A stretch of DNA of 21,568 nucleotides. It comes from a virus. How positions within the stretch are numbered: the first letter of the stretch is position 1; every line of letters begins with the position of its first letter. Position numbers and translations under genes: made by a program. Below the pieces are notes generated by a model. That model made no database searches and was not told where the DNA came from. It saw nothing but the letters and a program-made list of their open reading frames with translations. The DNA lies in the IMG/VR virus record IMGVR_UViG_3300031227_000504, positions 1 through 21,568 of that record, one strand, 5' to 3'. Positions 1-7,015 of the stretch are shown here, one piece after another.

Positions 1-996
1 CTCTTTGCTGATGTGCTAGACCGACAGATGTTGGCAGCTTACAAAGCTACCCCACCTGTTTGGAAACCATATACTAAACTATCCACTGTACCTCGTATCT
101 CACCTCAAGTTGGTGGGTACAGATTCTCAATGAGGGGCGGAGACGAACATCTCGATAAAGTCGCTGAGAAAGGCGAGTATCTAGCTAGTGACAGGAATGC
201 TGACAGATATGCAATATCGGTTGACAAGTATGGACGGCAGTTCGATATATCATGGGAGTCAATGATTAACGACGACCTGAGCGCCTTAAATGATACCCCT
301 GCTCGTTTTGCGATGTCTGCACAAAGGACTGAACATCGTGTGGTTGTTTTGCAATACGCATATGACGAAACCGCTGGTGCTGGTGCTGCTGTACACGCAG
401 TTGGCGGACCCTTGTACTCTACTGCTGCTGCTGAACTGAATATGAGTGCTGCACTTCTAACCGTTGCTAACCTTGAGGCAGCCGTACAGGTAATGAGTGG
501 TCGCACTGATGCTGCTGGTGAGCCAATCTTCTGTAGGGCTAAATATCTTGTAGTACCTCCATCCCTTGAGTTTACAGCTCGCCAAATCCTGACCTCAACA
601 CAACTAACTGCTACTGATGACGCTGCTGGTGTAGCGAGAGTATGGCCTACAACCAACGTAATCGCTCAGTACGGTCTCCAGTTAATAGTTGACCCGTATC
701 TACCAGCTGCAAGCCAGGTTAATACTCCTGCTACCCCAAACTCGGCTAATAGCCAGTGGTACTTATTCAGTGACCCGAACGATATTAGGGTTATTGAAGC
801 TGCTCACTTGAGCGGTCACGAACGACCTGAAATCTGCATGAAGGCTTCTAATAAAGTTACCGTTGGTGGTGGCTCAATCAACCCGATGAGTGGGGACTTT
901 GCTACAGACAATGTATTCTACCGAGTGAAATTGGTCTTTGGTGCCACTACACTAGACTGGAGAGGAACTTATGCAGGTGGTCTAACGGCTGGATAA
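1..996 (+). CDS. Major capsid protein, Mu gpT/HK97-fold type, 5' end outside the window
   Basis: Forms the icosahedral head shell. The frame is open to the left edge (first codons read LFADVLDRQMLAAY), so the GTG at 13 is not the real start and the protein begins upstream. The N-terminal pattern 'vL.r.mL.aY....p.W....' followed by FDISWESMINDDLSALNDTP matches the conserved core of Mu gpT-like major head subunits as I remember the family. The central part is Ala/Thr-rich with long small-residue loops, and the C-terminus (FYRVKLVFGATTLDWRG) is the usual closing beta-strand. In relatives this domain is often fused to, or preceded by, a ClpP-like prohead protease, which would lie to the left. It heads the plus-strand structural run and is followed by a 110-base gap. 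Assignment to a capsid is firm; the exact subfamily is from memory. Confidence 0.85.
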   Translation, partial: LFADVLDRQMLAAYKATPPVWKPYTKLSTVPRISPQVGGYRFSMRGGDEHLDKVAEKGEYLASDRNADRYAISVDKYGRQFDISWESMINDDLSALNDTPARFAMSAQRTEHRVVVLQYAYDETAGAGAAVHAVGGPLYSTAAAELNMSAALLTVANLEAAVQVMSGRTDAAGEPIFCRAKYLVVPPSLEFTARQILTSTQLTATDDAAGVARVWPTTNVIAQYGLQLIVDPYLPAASQVNTPATPNSANSQWYLFSDPNDIRVIEAAHLSGHERPEICMKASNKVTVGGGSINPMSGDFATDNVFYRVKLVFGATTLDWRGTYAGGLTAG

Positions 997-1020
997 AGGA
1001 GTTATAGATAACTTGCTGGT

Positions 1021-1051
1021 CGAGGGGGGTTTTGCTCCTTTACCTCTCTCG
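1021..1051 (+). other. Weak stem-loop after the capsid gene
   Basis: The arms 1021-1029 (CGAGGGGGG) and 1043-1051 (CCTCTCTCG) can pair over 9 bp with two G-U pairs and a 13-base loop. No T tract follows, so this is not a convincing terminator. It may be an mRNA-stability or processing element after a highly expressed gene. The rest of the 997-1106 gap shows nothing I can name apart from the ribosome binding site AGGGGG at 1095-1100. Confidence 0.3.
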
Positions 1052-1106
1052 GCCGGACTTCCTCAAAAGTTTATAAAGGATTTATAAGTTTTTCAGGGGG
1101 TAAGAT

Positions 1107-1262
1107 ATGGCAGAATATGAACACAGTCATTTATACGGAGTACCTTATAACGTTCCCTATGACGTTCCCTACGATGTACCATACGATGTTCCGTTCAATT
1201 ATAGGTTCCCCTTAGAATTCCCTATTGATTTTGAGATAATAGAAAAACACGCTGGAGGATAA
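1107..1262 (+). CDS. Small protein (51 aa) with five VPY[DN] repeats
   Basis: ATG 1107 follows a purine-rich ribosome binding site (AGGGGG) by 6 bases and the frame closes with TAA at 1260-1262, three bases before the next ATG. Residues 12-31 are five tandem tetrapeptides, VPYN VPYD VPYD VPYD VPFN, encoded by imperfect 12-bp repeats at 1140-1199. The third-base differences between repeat units (gttccctatgac, gttccctacgat, gtaccatacgat) conserve the peptide, which argues for selection on protein. A second aromatic/proline stretch (NYRFPLEFPIDFEII) follows. There are no signal peptide or membrane segment and no cysteines. Function unknown. Its position between capsid and spike suggests a virion-associated or decoration peptide; that is inference only. 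Confidence 0.65.
   Translation: MAEYEHSHLYGVPYNVPYDVPYDVPYDVPFNYRFPLEFPIDFEIIEKHAGG
1140..1199 (+). repeat. Five 12-bp tandem repeats encoding VPY[DN]
   Basis: Units start at 1140, 1152, 1164, 1176 and 1188. Each encodes V-P-[YF]-[DN]. Bases vary mainly at third positions while the peptide stays constant. Confidence 0.8.
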
Positions 1263-1265
1263 ACA

Positions 1266-2852
1266 ATGGCACATTTTGGAACAGACGGAGTTTTAACACA
1301 AGCAGAATTTGAGCAAGTAGTGAGGACGGCTACAAAGGTGGTTGCCGCTTCCGATTCCAGCGCATCCTCACAGGGACTTGCTGACTATGTCTGTGATGGG
1401 ATAGCAGATGATGTACAGATACAGGCAGCTATTGATGCCGTTACTGCCCTTGGGGTAGAGGGAGGATTAGTCCAACTAAGTGAGGGAAATTTTAATCTAA
1501 CATCAGTTTTCACCCTTTCTAAGGGAATTAGATTTAAGGGACAGGGGAAGTCTGCAACTAGATTGACTCTTGGAGCAGATATTACTCCTTTTACTATATC
1601 AAATATCTATGATGTAGAGATTTCTGAGTTACTTATAATTGTTAATGCCGCACAGACAAATCCCATAATTAAATTGATTGCCAGCACATCAACAATGGGC
1701 AGAAATAATTTCAGGGCAATCCAAATTTCTAGTTCTACTCAAATCTTCACAGCAATTGAATTGAGTGCCGATGGAGCTTGGGGAATATGGAATAACCATT
1801 TCGATGATATAGCTGTAAGTGGTTCGGGTGTTACGGTAGTAAAACTTCATAGCAATGCTGTTAGTGCTTGGATAAACTTCAACTACTTTAACAATTTCTA
1901 TGTTATGGATGCTCTTGTTGGCATAGACATTGTTTATAGCGCTGGTGCTGGCTCTAATAGTAATAGATTTTCGAACTGGGGAGTTCAGTGTGGAGCTGGA
2001 ACTATTTTTGGACTAAGAATACCGAATAGTGCCATTGGTTACAATGCTGATACCACACTCTATTGTGTAGATTTCGTGGATATGCCTGCTGCGGGTAAAT
2101 ATTTCAGTATCGGGACAGGAGTTAAGGGAACAAGGATAATTGGTGGCACTTATGAAATGCAAGACTATCAAGAAAAGTATGTTGATAATGGTGTAGACAC
2201 AAAGATTGTAGGACTCACAGACTATGGTATGCAGTTAGTTTCGGAAGGCAACCTCCTCGCAATACCGACACTAGCTGGTTGGTCTGAAGGTGTGGGAGGG
2301 AGCGGTTCAACGAATCAGTACATATATGGCAATCAAGTAAGGACAGGCGTTACCTTAAATAGCTCTGCCCGACTTTATACTACTAGTCAACTGTTTGGTT
2401 TTGATGCTACAAGCTTTGTAAACTTCAGTTTTGATAAAGAGATAATATTCATATTCAACTACGCTAGATCTGCCTCCGAGGCTAATGCCATTGCTAGAGT
2501 GCAGATAAAGGCTGCGGCTACTGAAGGAGCTTTGGGAGCTAAAGGAATAGGTATAGAGGTGGATAACTTTGCTCTTTACGGCGAGAGTTATGGTACATCT
2601 TTGGCAAAACTAGATTTATCAACAGTACTGGTTGCTGACCATGCCTATCAAATTATGATTAAGTTTTACCCCGCTTCACGTATTGAATGGTGGGTAGATA
2701 GTGTGATAAAGGGAACTCAATCTACTGCGGTTAAAATACCGACTGGAAGTATTGTTGCATATATAGTTCACTCTATAATCACCACTATTTCGAACCCTAG
2801 TGCTGACGCTCAATCTTATGTTATGCAACCTAAAATCTGGACAGATAGATAG
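1266..2852 (+). CDS. Beta-helix spike/fibre-like protein with C-terminal lectin-like domain
   Basis: Probable virion surface protein that contacts host glycans. ATG 1266 has GGAGG 6-10 bases upstream. Residues about 39-100 (ADYVCDGIADDVQIQAAIDA, then GGLVQLSEGNFNLTSVFTL and IRFKGQGKSAT) are the classic N-terminal entry of right-handed beta-helix/pectate-lyase-3-type proteins, with 'D...DdvqIqaAIda' and the 'G..G' cap. Residues about 100-310 are short beta-rungs rich in N, I, V and G (NNFRAIQI, NHFDDIAVSG, NFNYFNNFYV). Residues about 345-528 look like a jelly-roll/concanavalin-type sandwich (FSFDKEIIFIFNYAR, RIEWWVDSVIKGTQ). I do not see the acidic triad that would prove lyase activity. It is unusual for a spike to lie directly after the capsid gene, so it may be a head fibre. 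Fold call fairly sure; role inferred. Confidence 0.7.
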   Translation: MAHFGTDGVLTQAEFEQVVRTATKVVAASDSSASSQGLADYVCDGIADDVQIQAAIDAVTALGVEGGLVQLSEGNFNLTSVFTLSKGIRFKGQGKSATRLTLGADITPFTISNIYDVEISELLIIVNAAQTNPIIKLIASTSTMGRNNFRAIQISSSTQIFTAIELSADGAWGIWNNHFDDIAVSGSGVTVVKLHSNAVSAWINFNYFNNFYVMDALVGIDIVYSAGAGSNSNRFSNWGVQCGAGTIFGLRIPNSAIGYNADTTLYCVDFVDMPAAGKYFSIGTGVKGTRIIGGTYEMQDYQEKYVDNGVDTKIVGLTDYGMQLVSEGNLLAIPTLAGWSEGVGGSGSTNQYIYGNQVRTGVTLNSSARLYTTSQLFGFDATSFVNFSFDKEIIFIFNYARSASEANAIARVQIKAAATEGALGAKGIGIEVDNFALYGESYGTSLAKLDLSTVLVADHAYQIMIKFYPASRIEWWVDSVIKGTQSTAVKIPTGSIVAYIVHSIITTISNPSADAQSYVMQPKIWTDR

Positions 2853-2896
2853 TTCTGGTATCGGAGTAATTTGAATATAATTAGTTAGGAGGGCTT

Positions 2897-3103
2897 ATGC
2901 CAGACCCAAGGGAATTCCCATTAAAAAGAGCAAACGATGACGGGGCGGATGTAGCCAGTGTCAGCACTTTGATAATCGCAGCCACCGACCAAAGAGGTGA
3001 CTTGGAACTCATCAATGACGGGGCTTATAATGTCTGGCTTGGCCGAGGTAATGCAGCCGTAGCCGATACTTGCACAGTTAATTTTAGGTATCATGCACAT
3101 TAA
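2897..3103 (+). CDS. Small phage protein (68 aa), possibly a truncated decoration-like protein
   Basis: ATG 2897 follows TTAGGAGGG (strong ribosome binding site). The sequence MPDPREFPLKRANDDGAD...LELINDGAYNVWLGRGNAAV resembles the first two thirds of small beta-sandwich phage proteins that usually run to roughly 90-110 residues with a Gly-rich strand and an 'NLy.GaV' end. Here it stops early after NFRYHAH. In the same frame after the stop, translation continues as GVNYAESVYTGGFQGFSYG up to about 3244, which loosely recalls the missing end. It could therefore be a gene shortened by a nonsense change, or simply a short protein. Function unknown; likely virion-associated from its place between structural genes. 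Confidence 0.55.
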   Translation: MPDPREFPLKRANDDGADVASVSTLIIAATDQRGDLELINDGAYNVWLGRGNAAVADTCTVNFRYHAH

Positions 3104-3113
3104 GGAGTAAATT

Positions 3114-3458
3114 ATGCCGAAAGTGTCTACACGGGGGGCTTTCAAGGTTTCAGTTACGGGAGAGCACCGGACAGGGTTGGGAAGGCTTATTGCGAAGACC
3201 TACAGTATCCAGCCACCAGCCCCACCACAGTGCCTCTCAACTAGATGTCTGTATCGTTTCTTTATGGACACCCTTTTCTGTGCTTTATTATCTAATTACC
3301 ACAGTCGGAGAGTTGCTTACGCTGAAAAGAACAGGAACAAAGATATACTGGAGCGATATAGGACAGGCGAACCTAGTCCCAAAACTATCTGGCAAGCTAT
3401 TCATGCCAATATCAAATTAAAATGCCCTGTATGTAGAAAATATATTTTTAGGAGGTAA
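3114..3458 (+). CDS. Hypothetical basic protein (114 aa) with C-terminal CPVC
   Basis: Not recognised. ATG 3114 has AGGAG at 3103-3107 with 6-base spacing, and the frame closes just ahead of a strong AGGAGG for the next gene, so it fits the operon. The protein is basic. It has a short hydrophobic patch (FFMDTLFCALL) near the middle, a charged stretch (EKNRNKDILERYRTGEPSPK) and ends in KCPVCRKYIFRR, which could be half of a zinc-binding site. Another frame (3190-3420) is also open across most of this stretch, and the first part overlaps the possible in-frame continuation of the preceding gene. The coding status here is the least certain in the plus-strand block. Confidence 0.4.
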   Translation: MPKVSTRGAFKVSVTGEHRTGLGRLIAKTYSIQPPAPPQCLSTRCLYRFFMDTLFCALLSNYHSRRVAYAEKNRNKDILERYRTGEPSPKTIWQAIHANIKLKCPVCRKYIFRR

Positions 3459-3463
3459 AAGAA

Positions 3464-3889
3464 ATGGCTTTGACTCAAACTTGGACTGACACAGGCATCG
3501 CAGAACTGATTTTACTCTTGAGGGGAGAACCAGCAACGGAGATGGAGTATATCGTTGCTCTTAATGACACTGATTCATGTGTGGCGGCAGCGGCTTCAAC
3601 CTACGCTGACCCTGCGGAAGCAGCCACTCACCATGTGGATGAGGGACTCGCTGAACAATTAATAGATACAGTAGCTGGTGCTACGGTAAACACGGCTGGC
3701 GATACCATAGAATTCAATCACATATTTACCGCTACAGCCGCTAGGAATGTCGTTGGTATTCATGTTCTTAATAATGATGCGGGTAGTCCTACTGTAACAT
3801 TTATTGAGTGCTGCTTCAATGCCCTTCTCGCTATGGAGAACACAGATACTCTTACTATTGATGGGCAGAGCACTATAGACCAGGCGTAA
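3464..3889 (+). CDS. Small beta-sandwich phage structural protein (141 aa)
   Basis: ATG 3464 is preceded by AGGAGG. The order of features matches a widespread family of small phage tail/fibre-associated proteins recalled from other genomes: W-T-D-T-G-I-A-E-L at the start, a strand 'Yi.alndtds', a helix with 'H.vdeGLAeq', then DTIEFNHIFTATAARNVVGIHVLNN and a final 'DTLTIDGQ'. The family pattern is 'tG...va.G..........t.L..e......v........f..tFt......i.E.Gif'. The protein at 13035 appears to be a distant relative of the same fold. Role is likely a virion accessory, perhaps an attachment base for the neighbouring spike proteins. Exact function unknown. Confidence 0.55.
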   Translation: MALTQTWTDTGIAELILLLRGEPATEMEYIVALNDTDSCVAAAASTYADPAEAATHHVDEGLAEQLIDTVAGATVNTAGDTIEFNHIFTATAARNVVGIHVLNNDAGSPTVTFIECCFNALLAMENTDTLTIDGQSTIDQA

Positions 3890-3902
3890 TTAAAGGGGTT
3901 TT

Positions 3903-4247
3903 ATGGCATACGCTAAAATTGAACCATCAGCCAATAACATCTTATTGGGTAGAAATGCCGTTGATGCTTATAGACAGGCCCATACCGAGCTACACGCTAA
4001 CGGCTGGTATAAAGGTATCTCCGAAGCTCACACGCCTTTGCTAGAGAAGATGCTGGCTGGCTTGGAGAAAGAGGGTTTTACCTCTAGTCATATTGAGTTG
4101 AAAGACAAGTCAGCCAATATTTTATCCAAATTCTTTACTGCATCTGAGACCCAGAATATCAAAGAGTTAGGCTTTGAGAGTAAAGGGGACTTCGGGTCAA
4201 AGGCTACAAAGGCTGACATGAAAGCCCTTGATGGGAAGTGGCAATAA
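3903..4247 (+). CDS. Hypothetical protein (114 aa)
   Basis: Not recognised. ATG 3903 follows AAAGGGG, and the stop TAA shares its last A with the ATG of the next gene (TAATG), so the two are translationally coupled. The protein is soluble, mostly helical in character (AVDAYRQAHTELHANGWYKG, PLLEKMLAGLEKEG), with a Lys/Asp-rich C-terminus (SKATKADMKALDGKWQ). It has no cysteines and no membrane segment. Its position in the head gene cluster suggests a virion or assembly role. Confidence 0.6.
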   Translation: MAYAKIEPSANNILLGRNAVDAYRQAHTELHANGWYKGISEAHTPLLEKMLAGLEKEGFTSSHIELKDKSANILSKFFTASETQNIKELGFESKGDFGSKATKADMKALDGKWQ

Positions 4248-5923
4248 TGGCTACCGAAACACTAAGACCCAACGCTGCTGGTGATGAGACAAGTATACAC
4301 TATCAATATCCTAATTCAACTTCTCATTACGATAAGGTAGATGAAGCAGTAGCAGATGATTTTAGTACTAGAATTTATACGCGTTTAGAATCTTATGCTA
4401 GGGATTTATATAATCTACCAGCCTCTTCGGGTTCTGGAACGATAAACTTTATCAAGATTTATTTTAGATGCAAAATGGAGGAAGAGGGATGGGTAAAACC
4501 ATCCCTAAAAAGCAATACTACAGTAACAGATGGTACGGAAGTAACATTGACTTGGTCGTGGGCTACTTATTCTCAGCAATGGGCAAAAAACCCTGATGAT
4601 GATGAGGATTGGGAATGGGCTGATATTGATGCTCTCCAAATTGGGGTGTCACTCAAAACAGGCGATGACGGAGATAGTTATTGTACTCAAGTCTATGTAG
4701 AGATTGATTATACCACCAGTACCGATTACCCCATATCCACAACTCCGGGGCTGACCGTATCAGTAACCGTAGCTTATAAGGCTGCATGGGATAGGGGACT
4801 TTCCCCCGGCTTGACGGCTTCGGCTACTCTTGCTTTCAAGAGGGGTTATAATGTTGCTTGTTCCGCTGCACTAAGCATAGTGTCGGTAATCAGCCGAGCG
4901 ATGACTTATACTAGGGCGACCACTTCCGGGCTTACAGTAGCGACCACCATCCTCAAGGGTTGGGGCAGGAAAATCACAACAACCTGCGGACTTACGGTAT
5001 CTGCTACCGTTGCTATTGCAAAGGCATTTCACAGGGCTGTAACTGCTGGACTGACGGCATCGGCTACTGTTGATAGAGTGACGACTTTTACCAGAGCAAC
5101 CATCTCTAACTTAACGGCATCGGTCACCGTTGCTTTCAAACGAGGTTATACGGTTGTCACTAATACTGCACTAAGTATAGTGTCAGTAATCAGCCGGGTC
5201 ATGACATATACCAGGGCTACCTCTCCGGGGTTAACTATATCTGCTACTGTAGCAAGGTTGTGGAACAGAACAATCATTACCTCTGCTGGTCTGACTGTTA
5301 GTGCTACAGTTAGCAAGTTGATTGCTTATAAGAGGGCAATAGCAGCTAATCTAGTAGCATCCGTAAACATAGGCAGGGTAGTGACTTATACAAGAGCTAT
5401 GGTTGCTGGCTTAACCATAAGTGCCACCATAGCCATAACTACGGGTTGGAAGATAGCTACTAATACAGCACTGGCGGTATCAGCCACCATTACTAGGACT
5501 ATGGCTTACCAAAGGTCTACCTTGGCTGGCTTGACTGCTGCTGTAACTATAGTCAAGAAAATGGCTAGACTGATAACAACTAATCCCGCCCTAGCGATAA
5601 GTGCCACTATAGCTAAACAGGTAGCTTACGCAAGGTCTATATCTGCTAATCTTTCCACATCCGTTAGTATAGCGAGGTTAATTGCAAGGACAATAACTAC
5701 AACCACCAATTTAGTATTATCCGTTTCCATTATTGCCCCTTATGCAGCTGTTGCTATTAATTATCTTATAGTGACTACCGCAAACTTAACAGTATCGGTG
5801 ACTATTCGGTATTGCGTCGTTTTAAGGGAGTTGTTAAGAGTTCCCATATCAAGATTAGCCGCAACAAGGCTACCCGTATCACGAAAAGAGCTTTGGCGTA
5901 GGATAAGGAGTTGTTTCGAATGA
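4247..5923 (+). CDS. Large repeat protein: N-terminal beta-sandwich plus about 17 tandem 20-residue repeats
   Basis: ATG 4247 (not the GTG at 4238) is preferred because it overlaps the previous stop as TAATG and has GGGAAG upstream, giving 558 aa. Residues about 1-160 form a beta-sandwich-like domain (ATYSQQWAKNP, DIDALQIGVSL, YCTQVYVEIDY) of a kind seen at the N-terminus of phage surface proteins. From base 4748, sixteen units of exactly 20 residues follow with no indels, consensus roughly 'G-L-T-[VA]-S-A-T-[VI]-a-r-x-x-x-y-x-R-a-x-t-x'. A 25-residue unit and a partial unit come next. The tail is basic (RLPVSRKELWRRIRS). Alternating small and hydrophobic residues suggest stacked beta-strands, perhaps a solenoid or fibre. 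The stop overlaps the next ATG (ATGA). Likely a virion fibre/decoration protein; function unproven. Confidence 0.75.
   Translation: MATETLRPNAAGDETSIHYQYPNSTSHYDKVDEAVADDFSTRIYTRLESYARDLYNLPASSGSGTINFIKIYFRCKMEEEGWVKPSLKSNTTVTDGTEVTLTWSWATYSQQWAKNPDDDEDWEWADIDALQIGVSLKTGDDGDSYCTQVYVEIDYTTSTDYPISTTPGLTVSVTVAYKAAWDRGLSPGLTASATLAFKRGYNVACSAALSIVSVISRAMTYTRATTSGLTVATTILKGWGRKITTTCGLTVSATVAIAKAFHRAVTAGLTASATVDRVTTFTRATISNLTASVTVAFKRGYTVVTNTALSIVSVISRVMTYTRATSPGLTISATVARLWNRTIITSAGLTVSATVSKLIAYKRAIAANLVASVNIGRVVTYTRAMVAGLTISATIAITTGWKIATNTALAVSATITRTMAYQRSTLAGLTAAVTIVKKMARLITTNPALAISATIAKQVAYARSISANLSTSVSIARLIARTITTTTNLVLSVSIIAPYAAVAINYLIVTTANLTVSVTIRYCVVLRELLRVPISRLAATRLPVSRKELWRRIRSCFE
4748..5782 (+). 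repeat. Tandem 60-bp coding repeats (16 exact-length units plus one of 75 bp)
   Basis: Units begin at 4748 and every 60 bases to 5648 with no length change. A 75-base unit starts at 5708 and a partial unit at 5783. Each unit opens with GLT/NLT/ALS/ALA and contains [VIA]S[AV]T[VI]. Units 2-3 (from 4808) and 7-8 (from 5108) are much more alike (FKRGY..., ALSIVSVISR.MTYTRAT) than neighbours, indicating a 300-bp higher-order duplication. Confidence 0.9.
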
Positions 5924-6267
5924 GTTATGATATTACTACAAATGTTGGCAAGGTAAGGCTTATCATTGGGGACAATACCGCAACCGAAGTATTCACCGAT
6001 GTTGAGATTACTTACTTTTTGACCGCAAACGACAACAATATCAATATGGCTGCTGCCGATGCATTAGAGGCGTGGATTGCGAAGTACATGGTGGCTCCAG
6101 ATAGTGAAAAGATAGGCGACTATTCTTACACTCAAAAGATAGTCGATAAGATGAATAAACTAAGAAACGAACTGAGGGAGAAGGATGCCTCTAAACCTTA
6201 CTTCACTTGGTCTGAATTTGATTTAACTGGGGTAGAAGATACCACTGTTAGCGAGGATGTAGAATGA
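5920..6267 (+). CDS. Head-tail connector/adaptor protein (gp6-like family)
   Basis: Sits under the portal and links head to tail. I choose ATG 5920 (115 aa) over the upstream TTG 5911: AAGGAG at 5905-5910 is 9 bases before it, and it overlaps the previous stop as ATGA. The sequence (TTNVGKVRLIIGDNTATEVFTDVEITYFL, then a helical 'aaAdALEAWia' segment and SEKIGDYSYTQKIVDKMNKLR) matches the helical phage adaptor family. The family hallmarks are 'vR.lIgD...... ftD.eI..fL' and 'IGDyS.t'. It begins a conserved run: adaptor, head closure, gp10-like, tail terminator. Its usual place is right after the capsid; here nearly 5 kb of surface-type genes lie between. Confidence 0.75.
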   Translation: MSYDITTNVGKVRLIIGDNTATEVFTDVEITYFLTANDNNINMAAADALEAWIAKYMVAPDSEKIGDYSYTQKIVDKMNKLRNELREKDASKPYFTWSEFDLTGVEDTTVSEDVE

Positions 6268-6623
6268 GTTTCAATACTCTCTTAATCCATACCTGTGATA
6301 TTGGAAGTTTAACTCAAGGCGTGGTTGATTTATACGGCACACCGGCAAAAACATGGCCTTTAACTTATACCAGTGAAAGTTGTCGTTTAATGTCCACTAC
6401 AGGCAGAGAGATTAAGGTCGGTGCTGAAGTAATGATTAGCGACTGGAAGCTCTTTGTAGATAACTCCGTGATTGTGGATGAGCAGGATAGAGTGAGTAAT
6501 ATCCTTCTAGCTTCTACTGGGGGGATTGTGGATAGCTCTACCTTTGAGATTCTATTAGTGCAAATGAGGTCTAATGGGATAGGCGAACATCATAAAGAAT
6601 TGGCTCTACAGAAGGTAGCATGA
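6264..6623 (+). CDS. Head closure / head-tail joining protein
   Basis: Overlaps the adaptor stop by ATGA. 119 aa, mainly beta: TLLIHTCDIGSLTQGVVDLYG, CRLMSTTGREIKVGAEVMISDWKLFVD and VDEQDRVSNILL. This is the layout of SPP1 gp16-like head-completion (stopper) proteins: an initial 'h.ct i' strand, a 'gre...g.....d..lf...' strand and an 'i...DrV' strand. It would plug the head after DNA packaging and dock the tail. Identification rests on family pattern and conserved gene order; the sequence family itself is variable. Confidence 0.6.
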   Translation: MSFNTLLIHTCDIGSLTQGVVDLYGTPAKTWPLTYTSESCRLMSTTGREIKVGAEVMISDWKLFVDNSVIVDEQDRVSNILLASTGGIVDSSTFEILLVQMRSNGIGEHHKELALQKVA

Positions 6624-7015
6624 AGATAACAACAGAATTTAAGGTCAACCTCAAAACAAAAGAGGTGCAGGATAAGGTTAAGAAGGCAACTCAGCTTGGT
6701 TTAAGGGATACAGTAGTAGCTGTTCATGGAGATGCTATTAAGAATGCAAAAGCGGTTAAATTCTGGAAGACAGGACACAATGCCCGTTCTCTAGCTAGTG
6801 AAGTATCTGGGATGGGAACAGTTAAGCAAGGGGAAGATGCCGAGCCTGAACGAGTCGTGGATGATAGCAAGCTGGAAGGAGCTGTCTATTCAACCAGTGG
6901 CTATGGTGGCTATGGTGAAACTGGAACAGTGTATATGGCAGCTCGCCCATATATGAAGCCGGCATTAGATAAGAACGCCAAGAATCTACCCAAGAATATA
7001 AAGGCACATTTATAA
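6620..7015 (+). CDS. HK97 gp10-like tail-joining protein
   Basis: ATGA overlap with the previous gene. The 131-aa protein has an N-terminal helix rich in Lys/Glu (KTKEVQDKVKKATQLGLRDTVVAVHGDAIKNAK) and a middle 'TGHNARSLASEV' segment. It ends in the signature GYGGYGETGTVYMAARPYMKPALD (family pattern: Y..y.E.GT..m.ArPFm.PAl), diagnostic for the HK97-gp10 family. It acts at the neck/tail terminus during head-tail joining. The stop shares its last A with the next ATG (TAATG). Confidence 0.8.
   Translation: MKITTEFKVNLKTKEVQDKVKKATQLGLRDTVVAVHGDAIKNAKAVKFWKTGHNARSLASEVSGMGTVKQGEDAEPERVVDDSKLEGAVYSTSGYGGYGETGTVYMAARPYMKPALDKNAKNLPKNIKAHL

Noticed and set aside
105-656. Minus-strand 183-aa open frame opposite the capsid gene
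   Set aside because: It lies antisense to a clearly conserved capsid protein, has no matching start signal and reads as low-complexity Ser/Ala/Thr.
1140-1199. CRISPR-like or regulatory iteron repeats
   Set aside because: The 12-bp units have no spacers and keep peptide rather than base identity, so they are coding repeats.
3190-3420. 76-aa plus-strand frame overlapping the 114-aa hypothetical gene
   Set aside because: No ribosome binding site near its start, while the 3114 frame has AGGAG at good spacing. Kept only as a doubt in the findings.
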